From Nosocomiicoccus ampullae (GTDB taxonomy: Bacteria > Bacillota > Bacilli > Staphylococcales > Salinicoccaceae), in the NCBI RefSeq assembly GCF_019357495.1, contig NZ_CP079110.1, forward strand, positions 310,001 to 374,000: DNA of 64,000 nt, given 5' to 3'. The translations under genes and the position numbers were made by a program. The notes under the pieces are model-generated. The model had not been told where the DNA came from and ran no database searches. It saw only the letters and a program-made list of their open reading frames with translations. Shown in pieces: positions 35,770-42,634 of the stretch. The number at the start of each line of letters is the position of its first letter. The stretch's first letter is position 1.

Positions 35770-37173
35770 TTGAAAAAGTTTTTATATGTCACGATATTTA
35801 TTTTTATGTTTTCATTTATACATACAAGTGACGTTTATGCTGAAACTGATGACACGTCACGTGTTTATACAATTACCATCGATCGTTTTTTAAATAAAAA
35901 CGAAGATAATGATTCCGTTGATAACGTAGACGGAGATTACAACTTACCGTTTGGTGGGGACTTAGAAGGTATTGAAAGTCAATTTGACTATATTAAAGAT
36001 ATGGGATTTGACACATTATTATTAAGCCCAGTCTTTGAAATGGACGATAAGGACTTTTTAGGGTATAGCGTTACAGACTATACTAAAATTGCTGAGCGTT
36101 TCGGCGGGGAAGAGGAGTTTAAAGACTTTTTAGATAAAGCACATGACCACGACTTTAAAGTTGTGATTGATCTTCCAACAACTAAAACTGATGAATTTAC
36201 AGCATTAGACAATCCGAAAACGACAGATATTATGAATGAATATTACGATTTAATTGACCGTGAATTTATCGATTTTAATAACGAAGACAACCAAGAAAAA
36301 TATAAAGATTTAATGACAAATTTCCTAAATGAGTATGATATTGACGGTGTAAGCATGTTTGTCGTACAAAATGTAGATAGACATGATATTTTACCTGAAG
36401 ATATTCCTGCATATGCAGTTGTACTCGATGACGATATCGATGCTTCAAATTTTGATTATACTGCATATGATTCAAAGCGTGAAAAAATCGCAAATGCATT
36501 CGGTGGAATCGATATCGATATTCCAGAATATCCTAAAGATGATGAAATTTTAATGGCAGACCACTTCTTTAGTGAACGTTTTACGTCCTATTCAGTTGAA
36601 AATAATCTATTTCCAGGTACGAGAGTCAAAATGTTGTACCCGTATTTACTTGCTCATAGTGGTCCTGTTTTTGTAACAAATGGAACAGAAATTGCACAAA
36701 ATGGTGATACGTTAAATACGATTCATCCGCAGATGGACTTATGGACAGATAAAGAAGTTCATGACTTTATGAAAACGACATATAGTGTATTTGATCAACA
36801 TAAAGAATTATTAAATCGTGAAATTGAAACGATTGAAAAAGATAGTGGTTTATATGCTGTTTTATTTAAAACAGATGATGTAGACTTTATTCTTGAAATT
36901 AATAATACGAGTGAAACACAAAAGTTAGAAATTACTGAAGAATATGTTGAAGATGGAAAAGAATTAAGTGGCTTATTACTAGGTGAACGTGTTCAACCAC
37001 ATGATAATGCGTTATATCCTGTAATTGATAGAGAGTTAACAGAACTCTACGCAGTCATTACACCACCAGGCTTAAACCATTGGTATTTAATTTCAAGCTT
37101 ACTTATTTTCGGTGGATTTGCAGTGTTTATATTTGTCGTTGCTAAACGTAGTAAACGAAAAGAGCATAAATAA
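35770..37173 (+). CDS. Secreted, membrane-anchored GH13 (alpha-amylase-like) protein lacking catalytic residues
   Basis: This is a 467-residue protein with a signal peptide (MKKFLYVTIFIFMFSF..., likely cut after VYA at 24), a GH13-type barrel, a small beta domain and a C-terminal membrane helix (about 437-455) followed by KRSKRKEHK. Barrel landmarks are YTITIDRF, GGDLEGIESQFDYIKDMGFDTLLLSPVFE and YSVTDYTKIAERFGGEEEF. Conserved GH13 sites are lost: region I NH is replaced in VVIDLPTTK, the region II Arg and nucleophile Asp are replaced in DIDGVSMFVV, and region IV HD reads DHFF. Enzymatic activity is therefore unlikely. It starts at TTG 35770 with AAAGGTGG seven bases upstream; the TTG at 35743 lies before that site. 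Confidence 0.78.
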   Translation: MKKFLYVTIFIFMFSFIHTSDVYAETDDTSRVYTITIDRFLNKNEDNDSVDNVDGDYNLPFGGDLEGIESQFDYIKDMGFDTLLLSPVFEMDDKDFLGYSVTDYTKIAERFGGEEEFKDFLDKAHDHDFKVVIDLPTTKTDEFTALDNPKTTDIMNEYYDLIDREFIDFNNEDNQEKYKDLMTNFLNEYDIDGVSMFVVQNVDRHDILPEDIPAYAVVLDDDIDASNFDYTAYDSKREKIANAFGGIDIDIPEYPKDDEILMADHFFSERFTSYSVENNLFPGTRVKMLYPYLLAHSGPVFVTNGTEIAQNGDTLNTIHPQMDLWTDKEVHDFMKTTYSVFDQHKELLNREIETIEKDSGLYAVLFKTDDVDFILEINNTSETQKLEITEEYVEDGKELSGLLLGERVQPHDNALYPVIDRELTELYAVITPPGLNHWYLISSLLIFGGFAVFIFVVAKRSKRKEHK

Positions 37174-37174
37174 G

Positions 37175-37214
37175 AACAATCGGGAGGCTTTATTTAAGCT
37201 TCCCGATTGTTTTG
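37175..37214. terminator. Bidirectional intrinsic terminator
   Basis: AACAATCGGGAGGCTT (37175-37190) and AAGCTTCCCGATTGTT (37196-37211) pair with one mismatch. It separates the GH13-like gene from convergent cdr, whose stop codon lies in the loop side of the first arm. Confidence 0.85.
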
Positions 37215-38518
37215 TATCCGAGCATATTAATAATATCTTTAGGGCTACTAAAAGGTGGTGCGTATGAGACTTCAACGTCAATTAAATCGTCTACTGTTCC
37301 ACCGAGTCGAGTCAGTGTTGATAGTATATCTAGACGCTTATCGAGTCCATTTTTGCCAACTCCAGATGCTCTTAAAATTTTACGTGTATGTGTATCTACG
37401 TAAATCCTCATTGAAAGTGGAGTTGCGTCTGGCATGTAACCAGCCTTATTATTTTGAGTTTGTTCAACGATAATATAATCTTCGCCTTCTAAATCTTCTA
37501 ATGATAATCCCATTGAACCAACAGTGATGTCAAAGAATCTCAAAATAGACACTGATAATAATCCGTCATGCTTATGATTATTTTTTTCAGCGAGATGATT
37601 CGCGATGACATATGCTAAACGGTGTGCTGGCCAAGCGAGTGCGACGGATACTTTTTTGTTTGGTACGTGCTGATAATTTGTTTCAACCGCATCGCCGATT
37701 GCGTATACATTATCGATATTTGTTAAACCGTATTCGTCAATTGGTATAAATCCGTTATCTAAAACGATGTTTGATGACTCTAAAAACTGTGTACGTGGTA
37801 AAATACCAATTGCTTGAACGATTAACTCAGCATCGATTGTTTCGTCGTTATCTAACGTCAGAGTTGTACCGTCTAATGATTTTGGAGTTGTATTTAACAT
37901 TAAATGAATATCTTGTTCGTCAAATGTTTGTTTAATGTGTTCTGTAAAATGTTGTTCTAAAGTGCTGTAAACTTTGTCATTATGCTGAATTACAGTTACA
38001 TTCAGACCACGCTTTTTTAACTGCTCTGTAACTTCTAATCCGATAAACCCTGTGCCGATAACGACCGCATGTTTCACGTCATTTTCAGAAATGTAAGCAT
38101 CCATTTGATCTAAATGATGGAGATGTTGAAAAATAAATGACTGCTTAGCATCTTTCACAGTATCGAGTGTTCGAGCTTCTCCACCAGGAGATACAACTAA
38201 TTTATCGTAATAATCGTTAAACGTTTCACCTGTTTGTAAGTTTTTAACTGTGACGTAGTTTTCCTGATCGTTTACGCTGATGACTTCATGCTCTGTATGA
38301 ACGGTAATTCCTTGGTCATTTAATTGATTGGGCGTACGTGCAATCAGATCTTCTCTTTTAGCAACTTCGCGAGATAAATAATACGGTAAACCACAGTTTG
38401 CGAAGCTAACATAAGGATTTTTATCATAAACAATGATTTCACTTTCCTTATCGAGTCTTCTAAACTGACTCGCAACAGTCATCCCACCGGATAATCCACC
38501 AATAATAACGAGCTTCAT
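37190..38518 (-). CDS. cdr: Coenzyme A disulfide reductase
   Basis: This 442-residue pyridine nucleotide-disulfide oxidoreductase has the single active-site Cys42 in SFANCGLPYYL, as in staphylococcal CoA-disulfide reductase (Cys43). The FAD motif is IIGGLSGGMTVASQ, the NADPH motif VVIGTGFIGLEVTEQL, and the C-terminal AYAPPFSSPKDIINMLGY is characteristic. It keeps CoA reduced, the main low-molecular-weight thiol system beside bacillithiol. The gene starts 3 bp after the degV stop, so they share a transcript with the HAD gene. Confidence 0.93.
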   Translation of the reverse strand: MKLVIIGGLSGGMTVASQFRRLDKESEIIVYDKNPYVSFANCGLPYYLSREVAKREDLIARTPNQLNDQGITVHTEHEVISVNDQENYVTVKNLQTGETFNDYYDKLVVSPGGEARTLDTVKDAKQSFIFQHLHHLDQMDAYISENDVKHAVVIGTGFIGLEVTEQLKKRGLNVTVIQHNDKVYSTLEQHFTEHIKQTFDEQDIHLMLNTTPKSLDGTTLTLDNDETIDAELIVQAIGILPRTQFLESSNIVLDNGFIPIDEYGLTNIDNVYAIGDAVETNYQHVPNKKVSVALAWPAHRLAYVIANHLAEKNNHKHDGLLSVSILRFFDITVGSMGLSLEDLEGEDYIIVEQTQNNKAGYMPDATPLSMRIYVDTHTRKILRASGVGKNGLDKRLDILSTLTRLGGTVDDLIDVEVSYAPPFSSPKDIINMLGYKTIGKLK

Positions 38519-38521
38519 ATA

Positions 38522-39364
38522 TTACACTCCTTCAGTAAAGTAGAATAGGGCAATCGTTCCGTTTCCAGTATGAGAAATAATAGTAGGGCCGATACTAGAA
38601 ATTTTAATATCTGTTAAATCAGTTTCTTTTAATATTAAATTTTTTAACGCTTCAGCATCTTTAAGGTTATCTGAATGTGTTATATGCACTTCAGTTTTTG
38701 CGCCTTCTTCTTTCATCATTTCAACCATACGTTTTAATACACGTTTCGTTCCACGATATTTCTCAATCGGAACGAGTTTACCATCTTCAACGTGAAGTAG
38801 TGGATGAATGTTTAAAAGACTACCTAAAAATGCTTGTCCTTTTGAAAGTCGGCCACCTTTAGCGAGGTAATCTAGGTCTGACACTGTAAATAGGTGTCTA
38901 ATGTGTGATTTATCATGTTCGATTTTTTGTAATACTTCATCTTTAGATAATCCGTCTTTCACATATTTTGCCGCGCGTTCAACAAGTAACCCGTAACCGT
39001 AACTTGCACTTAACGAGTCGATGACAGTAATATCAACGTCATCCCTTTCTTCTAAAATCATGTCACGTGCGATATTTGCACTTTGTATTGTTCCAGATAA
39101 TTGGCTTGAAAAACCTAAGTAAATGATTGTTTTATCTTCTTCTAGTGCTTTTGTAAAGTGTTGGTAGATTTCTTCAGGATTCGCTTGACTTGTTAGTGGA
39201 CGGATACCATCATCAACAGCTTTTGAAACGTCTTCACTCGTGATTTCGTATCGATCTAAATATACTTTACCATCGACGTTAACATTTAACGGGATAAAAT
39301 AAAGGTTATGTGATTTTGCAAAATCTAAACTAATGTCTGAACAACTATCTACGATAAGTTTCAT
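38522..39364 (-). CDS. DegV family fatty-acid-binding protein
   Basis: The 280-residue DegV protein starts MKLIVDSCSDISLDFAKSHN, with TSQANPEEIYQHF, YLGFSSQLSGTIQSANIA and AKGGRLSKGQAFLGSLLNIHPLL. DegV/FakB-type proteins bind fatty acids and present them to the FakA kinase; which chain this one prefers is not visible. It lies between cdr and the HAD phosphatase in a tight minus-strand operon. Confidence 0.9.
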   Translation of the reverse strand: MKLIVDSCSDISLDFAKSHNLYFIPLNVNVDGKVYLDRYEITSEDVSKAVDDGIRPLTSQANPEEIYQHFTKALEEDKTIIYLGFSSQLSGTIQSANIARDMILEERDDVDITVIDSLSASYGYGLLVERAAKYVKDGLSKDEVLQKIEHDKSHIRHLFTVSDLDYLAKGGRLSKGQAFLGSLLNIHPLLHVEDGKLVPIEKYRGTKRVLKRMVEMMKEEGAKTEVHITHSDNLKDAEALKNLILKETDLTDIKISSIGPTIISHTGNGTIALFYFTEGV

Positions 39365-39368
39365 ATTT

Positions 39369-40190
39369 TTACTCCTCTACATTTAATTTAAAATATTCGT
39401 TTAAGTATTTTCCGACACCGTCGTTATTATTGTCGTATTTTGTCACGTCGTCAGCGACACTCTTTAAGTCATCGATTGCGTTATTTAACGCAACACCGTG
39501 TGTGACGTATTGTAACATTTGTAGGTCGTTATCTTCATCTCCAAAGGCGATTGTGTACTCTTTGTCTAAACCTAAACTATCAAGTACGTATTCGATACCT
39601 GTTGCTTTTGAAATTCCTTTTTTAATAATTTCAATAATTGCAACGTTTGGCCCCCAGCGTCTATGTGTGACTGTTTCAGCATAGACATCATCGAATGCTT
39701 GTCGAATATAATCAATGCGTGCTTCAGTCGTGTTAATTAACACAGTCGTTGCTTCTTCTGACATATTTTTACGGAGGTCTCCAGTGACAATTTTAGGATC
39801 TCCCATATAAAATTCACTCATCAAGACGCTATCGTGATATTGAAAATAAATATCATCACGTACTTCAGCGACGATATTTTTAATGTCATATTTATCGATA
39901 TGTTCAACAATATCTTTAATCACTTCTTGAGGTAATGTTTTATGCAACACCTTAAAATCGAAATCTAACGGATGATGCACAAAAGCGCCGTTAAAGTTTA
40001 CGACCGGTGTATTTAATTTTAGTTCTTTATAGTAAGGTACAGTCGCACGGTACGGTCGTCCTGTACTGATCATTACATAATGACCGTCTTCTTTTAATTT
40101 TTGAATGACACGTTTTGTATAGTTGCTGATTGTTTTATCGTCAGTGAGTAACGTGCCGTCTAAATCTAAACATATAAGATGTGGTTTCAT
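39369..40190 (-). CDS. Cof-type HAD-IIB phosphatase
   Basis: This 273-residue HAD hydrolase has motif I CLDLDGTLL, motif II MISTGRPY, a C2B cap and motif III/IV AFGDEDNDLQMLQYV with GVALNNA. Cof-type enzymes act on sugar phosphates, FMN or other small phosphates; the substrate is unknown. ATG 40190 is chosen because AAAGGA lies eight bases upstream; a longer frame from 40235 has no such site. It is the first gene of the HAD-degV-cdr operon. Confidence 0.88.
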   Translation of the reverse strand: MKPHLICLDLDGTLLTDDKTISNYTKRVIQKLKEDGHYVMISTGRPYRATVPYYKELKLNTPVVNFNGAFVHHPLDFDFKVLHKTLPQEVIKDIVEHIDKYDIKNIVAEVRDDIYFQYHDSVLMSEFYMGDPKIVTGDLRKNMSEEATTVLINTTEARIDYIRQAFDDVYAETVTHRRWGPNVAIIEIIKKGISKATGIEYVLDSLGLDKEYTIAFGDEDNDLQMLQYVTHGVALNNAIDDLKSVADDVTKYDNNNDGVGKYLNEYFKLNVEE

Positions 40191-40292
40191 GAACTCAATC
40201 CTTTCGATTACTTTAATAATATCATTATTATTCACTAGTTGTAGAATTTTTGGTATATTGAATACTAGATATATAAACGTGAGGTGACATAT

Positions 40293-40601
40293 ATGGATAA
40301 GGCAATGGAAGAAAGCATGCTCGGTGCGTTAGAGAACGTTATCGACCCAGAGCTTGGTATAGATATTGTAAACTTAGGTTTAGTTTATGGTGTGTTCTTA
40401 GATGAGGACGGTAATGCAGGTGTTGAAATGACACTCACATCAATGGGATGCCCGATGGGCCCTGAAATTGTTCAAATGGTCGAAGAGTCATTACTTGAGT
40501 TACCAGAAGTTAAAACTGTTAACGTACAAATCGTATGGAATCCACCATGGTCAAAAGAAAACATGTCACGCTATGCTAAAATCGCTTTAGGTGTAACATG
40601 A
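40293..40601 (+). CDS. MIP18 family (DUF59, SufT/PaaD-like) Fe-S maturation protein
   Basis: This 102-residue DUF59 protein has the motifs VIDPELGIDIVNLGLVYG, MTLTSMGCPMGPEI (with the conserved Cys) and VWNPPWSKENMSRYAKIALG. Related SufT proteins help mature Fe-S enzymes, and MIP18 proteins act in cytosolic Fe-S delivery. GAGGTGA is just upstream of ATG 40293; a GTG at 40284 is inside that site. It is monocistronic with its own terminator. Confidence 0.9.
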   Translation: MDKAMEESMLGALENVIDPELGIDIVNLGLVYGVFLDEDGNAGVEMTLTSMGCPMGPEIVQMVEESLLELPEVKTVNVQIVWNPPWSKENMSRYAKIALGVT

Positions 40602-40607
40602 TAAATC

Positions 40608-40637
40608 ACACCCTACTTAAAGTAGGGTGTTTTTTTA
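40608..40637 (+). terminator. Intrinsic terminator after the MIP18-family gene
   Basis: ACACCCTACTT (40608-40618) and AAGTAGGGTGT (40620-40630), then T7. Confidence 0.9.
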
Positions 40638-40642
40638 TGATG

Positions 40643-40671
40643 TTGCTTGGTACATAGATTTAAACTATACT
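40643..40671 (+). promoter_or_regulatory. Promoter of the TPP-riboswitch/thiT unit
   Basis: TTGCTT (40643-40648), 17 bases and TATACT (40666-40671). The transcript would start around 40678, just before the aptamer. Confidence 0.7.
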
Positions 40672-40680
40672 ATTAATTGC

Positions 40681-40775
40681 TATGAATCATAAGGGGTGCG
40701 TATGCTGAGATAATACCCTTGAACCTGTTGAGATAATGCTCGCGTAGGAATATGATCAACGTTTGATTCATAAGT
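40681..40775 (+). promoter_or_regulatory. TPP riboswitch (THI box)
   Basis: The core AGGGGTGCG, GCTGAGATAATACCC, TTGAACCTGTTGAGATAATGC and GCGTAGGAA occurs in the THI-box order (40691-40750). P1 is ATCATA (40686-40691) with TATGAT (40751-40756). An alternative stem pairs TATGAATCA (40681-40689) with TGATTCATA (40764-40772) and would break P1, a plausible switch. There is no T-tailed terminator before thiT, so control of translation initiation is more likely than attenuation (inference). Confidence 0.93.
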
Positions 40776-40796
40776 AAACTTTTAGGAAGTGTATTT

Positions 40797-41345
40797 ATGA
40801 AAAGTACAAATACGAAGCTCATCGTAATGATGGAGATTGCGATTTTAGCAGCTTTAAGTATGGGGCTCGACTGGTTAGATACACCATTTAAAATCGGTCC
40901 ATACAGTTTTAGTTTTTCAATGGTGCCAATTATTATTCTAGCGGTGCGCCGCGGGGTAGGCCCAGGAATGATCGGTGGTTTAATTTGGTCGATTCTACAA
41001 ATTATCACTGGTAACGCTGCAGGATGGATTGTACACCCAGTACAATTAATTTTAGATTACCCACTTGCGTTTATGTTAATTGGAGTCGCAGGTGTTGCAG
41101 CAAAAAATAGAACGTTATTAAACGTATTATTTTGGACGCTTATTGGAATTTTTTTACGTTATACATCACACTTTTTCGCAGGATGGTTCTTCTTTGGAAG
41201 CTACGCGCCAGAAGGTCAACCTGCATGGCTATACAGTTTAATCGTTAACGGATCTACATTCTTAGCAAACGCAGCGATCTGTTTAATATTTGTTGGATTA
41301 TTATTCTTTGCTGGTCGACGCTTATTTACACCAGCTGAAAGATAA
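40797..41345 (+). CDS. thiT: Thiamine ECF transporter S-component
   Basis: This 182-residue protein has six hydrophobic segments. It shows ThiT hallmarks: ALSMGLDWLDTPFKIGPYSFSFSMVPI, RRGVGPGMIGGLIWSILQIITGNAAGWIVHPVQ and FLRYTSHFFAGWFFFGSYAPEG, including the aromatic thiamine-binding residues. It captures thiamine for the shared ECF module, which is not in this window. The TPP riboswitch directly upstream confirms the vitamin. AGGAAG precedes ATG 40797. Confidence 0.96.
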   Translation: MKSTNTKLIVMMEIAILAALSMGLDWLDTPFKIGPYSFSFSMVPIIILAVRRGVGPGMIGGLIWSILQIITGNAAGWIVHPVQLILDYPLAFMLIGVAGVAAKNRTLLNVLFWTLIGIFLRYTSHFFAGWFFFGSYAPEGQPAWLYSLIVNGSTFLANAAICLIFVGLLFFAGRRLFTPAER

Positions 41346-41388
41346 AAAATACCAGCCGAACTTTTAAAGCTCGGCTGGTATTTTTATT
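41346..41388 (+). terminator. Intrinsic terminator after thiT
   Basis: AAAATACCAGCCGA (41346-41359) and TCGGCTGGTATTTT (41371-41384), with a T-rich tail. The T-rich flank on the other strand makes it potentially bidirectional. Confidence 0.9.
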
Positions 41389-41640
41389 TTTACGTAAATT
41401 AGGTTTGCGTGAACGACTGTAAAATTTCGTTCACGTTTAGACGATTTATGTTCACGAAATGATTAAGAGGTTTACGTAAAAGCATTTTGCATTTACGGAA
41501 TAATTAATCGTTTACGCAAAATCATTTTGCGTAAACAAGTACTTCATCTTGTTAACGAATAGATAAAATGCATGAACGAAATAGAGTTCTCGTTAACGAA
41601 AAAACAAATTGCGTTAAATTAAACAGTCATTCGTTTACGA
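41387..41640. repeat. Cluster of short GTTnACG-type inverted repeats
   Basis: This noncoding, roughly 250-bp stretch between convergent thiT and uppP is built of related half-sites. Examples are CGTGAACGA (41408-41416) against TCGTTCACG (41427-41435), TGTTCACGAAAT (41449), GTTTACGTAAAA (41470), GTTTACGCAAAAT (41510-41522) against ATTTTGCGTAAAC (41524-41536), GTTAACGAA (41551 and 41592) and CGTTTACGA (41632). The 41510-41536 element is a palindrome with perfect 13-base arms around one central base. Spacing is irregular. No open reading frame or promoter is evident. Confidence 0.7.
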
Positions 41641-42462
41641 TAACACGATGAATTGATACATAATCGCAAATATTCCTGCAGCGAAGCAGTAATAACTGAA
41701 ATATTTGAGACGCCCGCTTGTTAAAGCTCCTTCTAGTAATTTAAATCCGATGTATGTTGCAATAATCGTTACAATAAACGATGCGATGTACGGAACGAGT
41801 AGTGTGTCGAGCATTGGATCTGACGCGATATCTGAAATTGATAAGATTGCAGTTCCGAGCGATACAGGTATATATAGTAGGAATACAAATCTTAATGCAT
41901 TTTTCTTCTCTAGTCCGACTGCCATAGAACCAACGAGTGTCGCACCGCTTCGGCTTATTCCAGGAATTAATGCCACGCATTGTGAGAGACCAACGATAAT
42001 TGAGTCTTTAACTGTTAACTCTCCGTCACGTTTAACACCTGATTTATTTTTTATAAACCATAACGCACTCCCTGTAACAAGAAGCATTAATCCGACAAAC
42101 CCCATAGAGACATTGTCACCAATAATATCTTTTAATAAGAATCCAAGTACTCCAACAGGAATCGTCGCAATAATTAAGTAAATGACGTATTTAAAATCTA
42201 CTATTGCTTGTTCATCTCTATTGCCCTTAAATATGTAGCGTAAAAAGTTTTTTGCAATTTCAAATATATCTCTCCAGTAGATATAGAGGACTGCGATTAG
42301 TGAAGCGGTATTTAAAAATATTTCAAAAGATAGACCATTCGCTTCGACTCCAAATAATTCTCTTGCCATGACTAAATGACCACTTGAAGAGACAGGAATT
42401 GGTTCAGTTAACCCTTGTAAAATTCCAAGAAAAACATATTTAATTATTTCTATAATATCCAT
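41635..42462 (-). CDS. uppP: Undecaprenyl-diphosphate phosphatase (BacA/UppP)
   Basis: This 275-residue polytopic membrane enzyme recycles undecaprenyl pyrophosphate for cell-wall synthesis and gives bacitracin tolerance. Motifs are LQGLTEPIPVSSSGHLVMAREL (catalytic Glu-rich first motif) and LIPGISRSGATLVGSMAVGL. AGGAGG precedes ATG 42462. The coding end runs into the last unit of the repeat cluster. It is monocistronic and divergent from clpB. Confidence 0.96.
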   Translation of the reverse strand: MDIIEIIKYVFLGILQGLTEPIPVSSSGHLVMARELFGVEANGLSFEIFLNTASLIAVLYIYWRDIFEIAKNFLRYIFKGNRDEQAIVDFKYVIYLIIATIPVGVLGFLLKDIIGDNVSMGFVGLMLLVTGSALWFIKNKSGVKRDGELTVKDSIIVGLSQCVALIPGISRSGATLVGSMAVGLEKKNALRFVFLLYIPVSLGTAILSISDIASDPMLDTLLVPYIASFIVTIIATYIGFKLLEGALTSGRLKYFSYYCFAAGIFAIMYQFIVLS

Positions 42463-42532
42463 TGTTTAAATCCTCCTAGTCAATATTACAACTATAGTAC
42501 AAACGAGAGTGTAAGGAAAGTAAAAATAAAAA

Positions 42533-42618
42533 GGTCAAAAATAGTCAAAAATTTAGTCGAAACACTTGAAATTCAATATTAACGGTGTATAATATAAGTA
42601 TAGTCAAAATTGGTCAAA
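42533..42618 (+). promoter_or_regulatory. clpB promoter flanked by two CtsR operators
   Basis: CtsR boxes GGTCAAAAATAGTCAAA (42533-42549) and AGTCAAAATTGGTCAAA (42602-42618) both fit the direct heptad repeat RGTCAAA-N3-RGTCAAA. Between them lie TTGAAA (42566-42571) and TATAAT (42588-42593), a 16-base spacer. One operator is upstream of the promoter and one covers the transcription start. By known biology CtsR represses here at low temperature. No CIRCE element is seen. Confidence 0.92.
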
Positions 42619-42634
42619 CACTTGAGGTGAGAAA

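Noticed and set aside
41387-41640. CRISPR-like array of repeats
   Set aside because: Repeat units are not identical, spacing is irregular, units occur in both orientations, and no cas genes are nearby.
41705-42181. Antisense open frame (158 codons) within uppP
   Set aside because: Overlaps conserved uppP motifs on the other strand; composition is that of a shadow frame.
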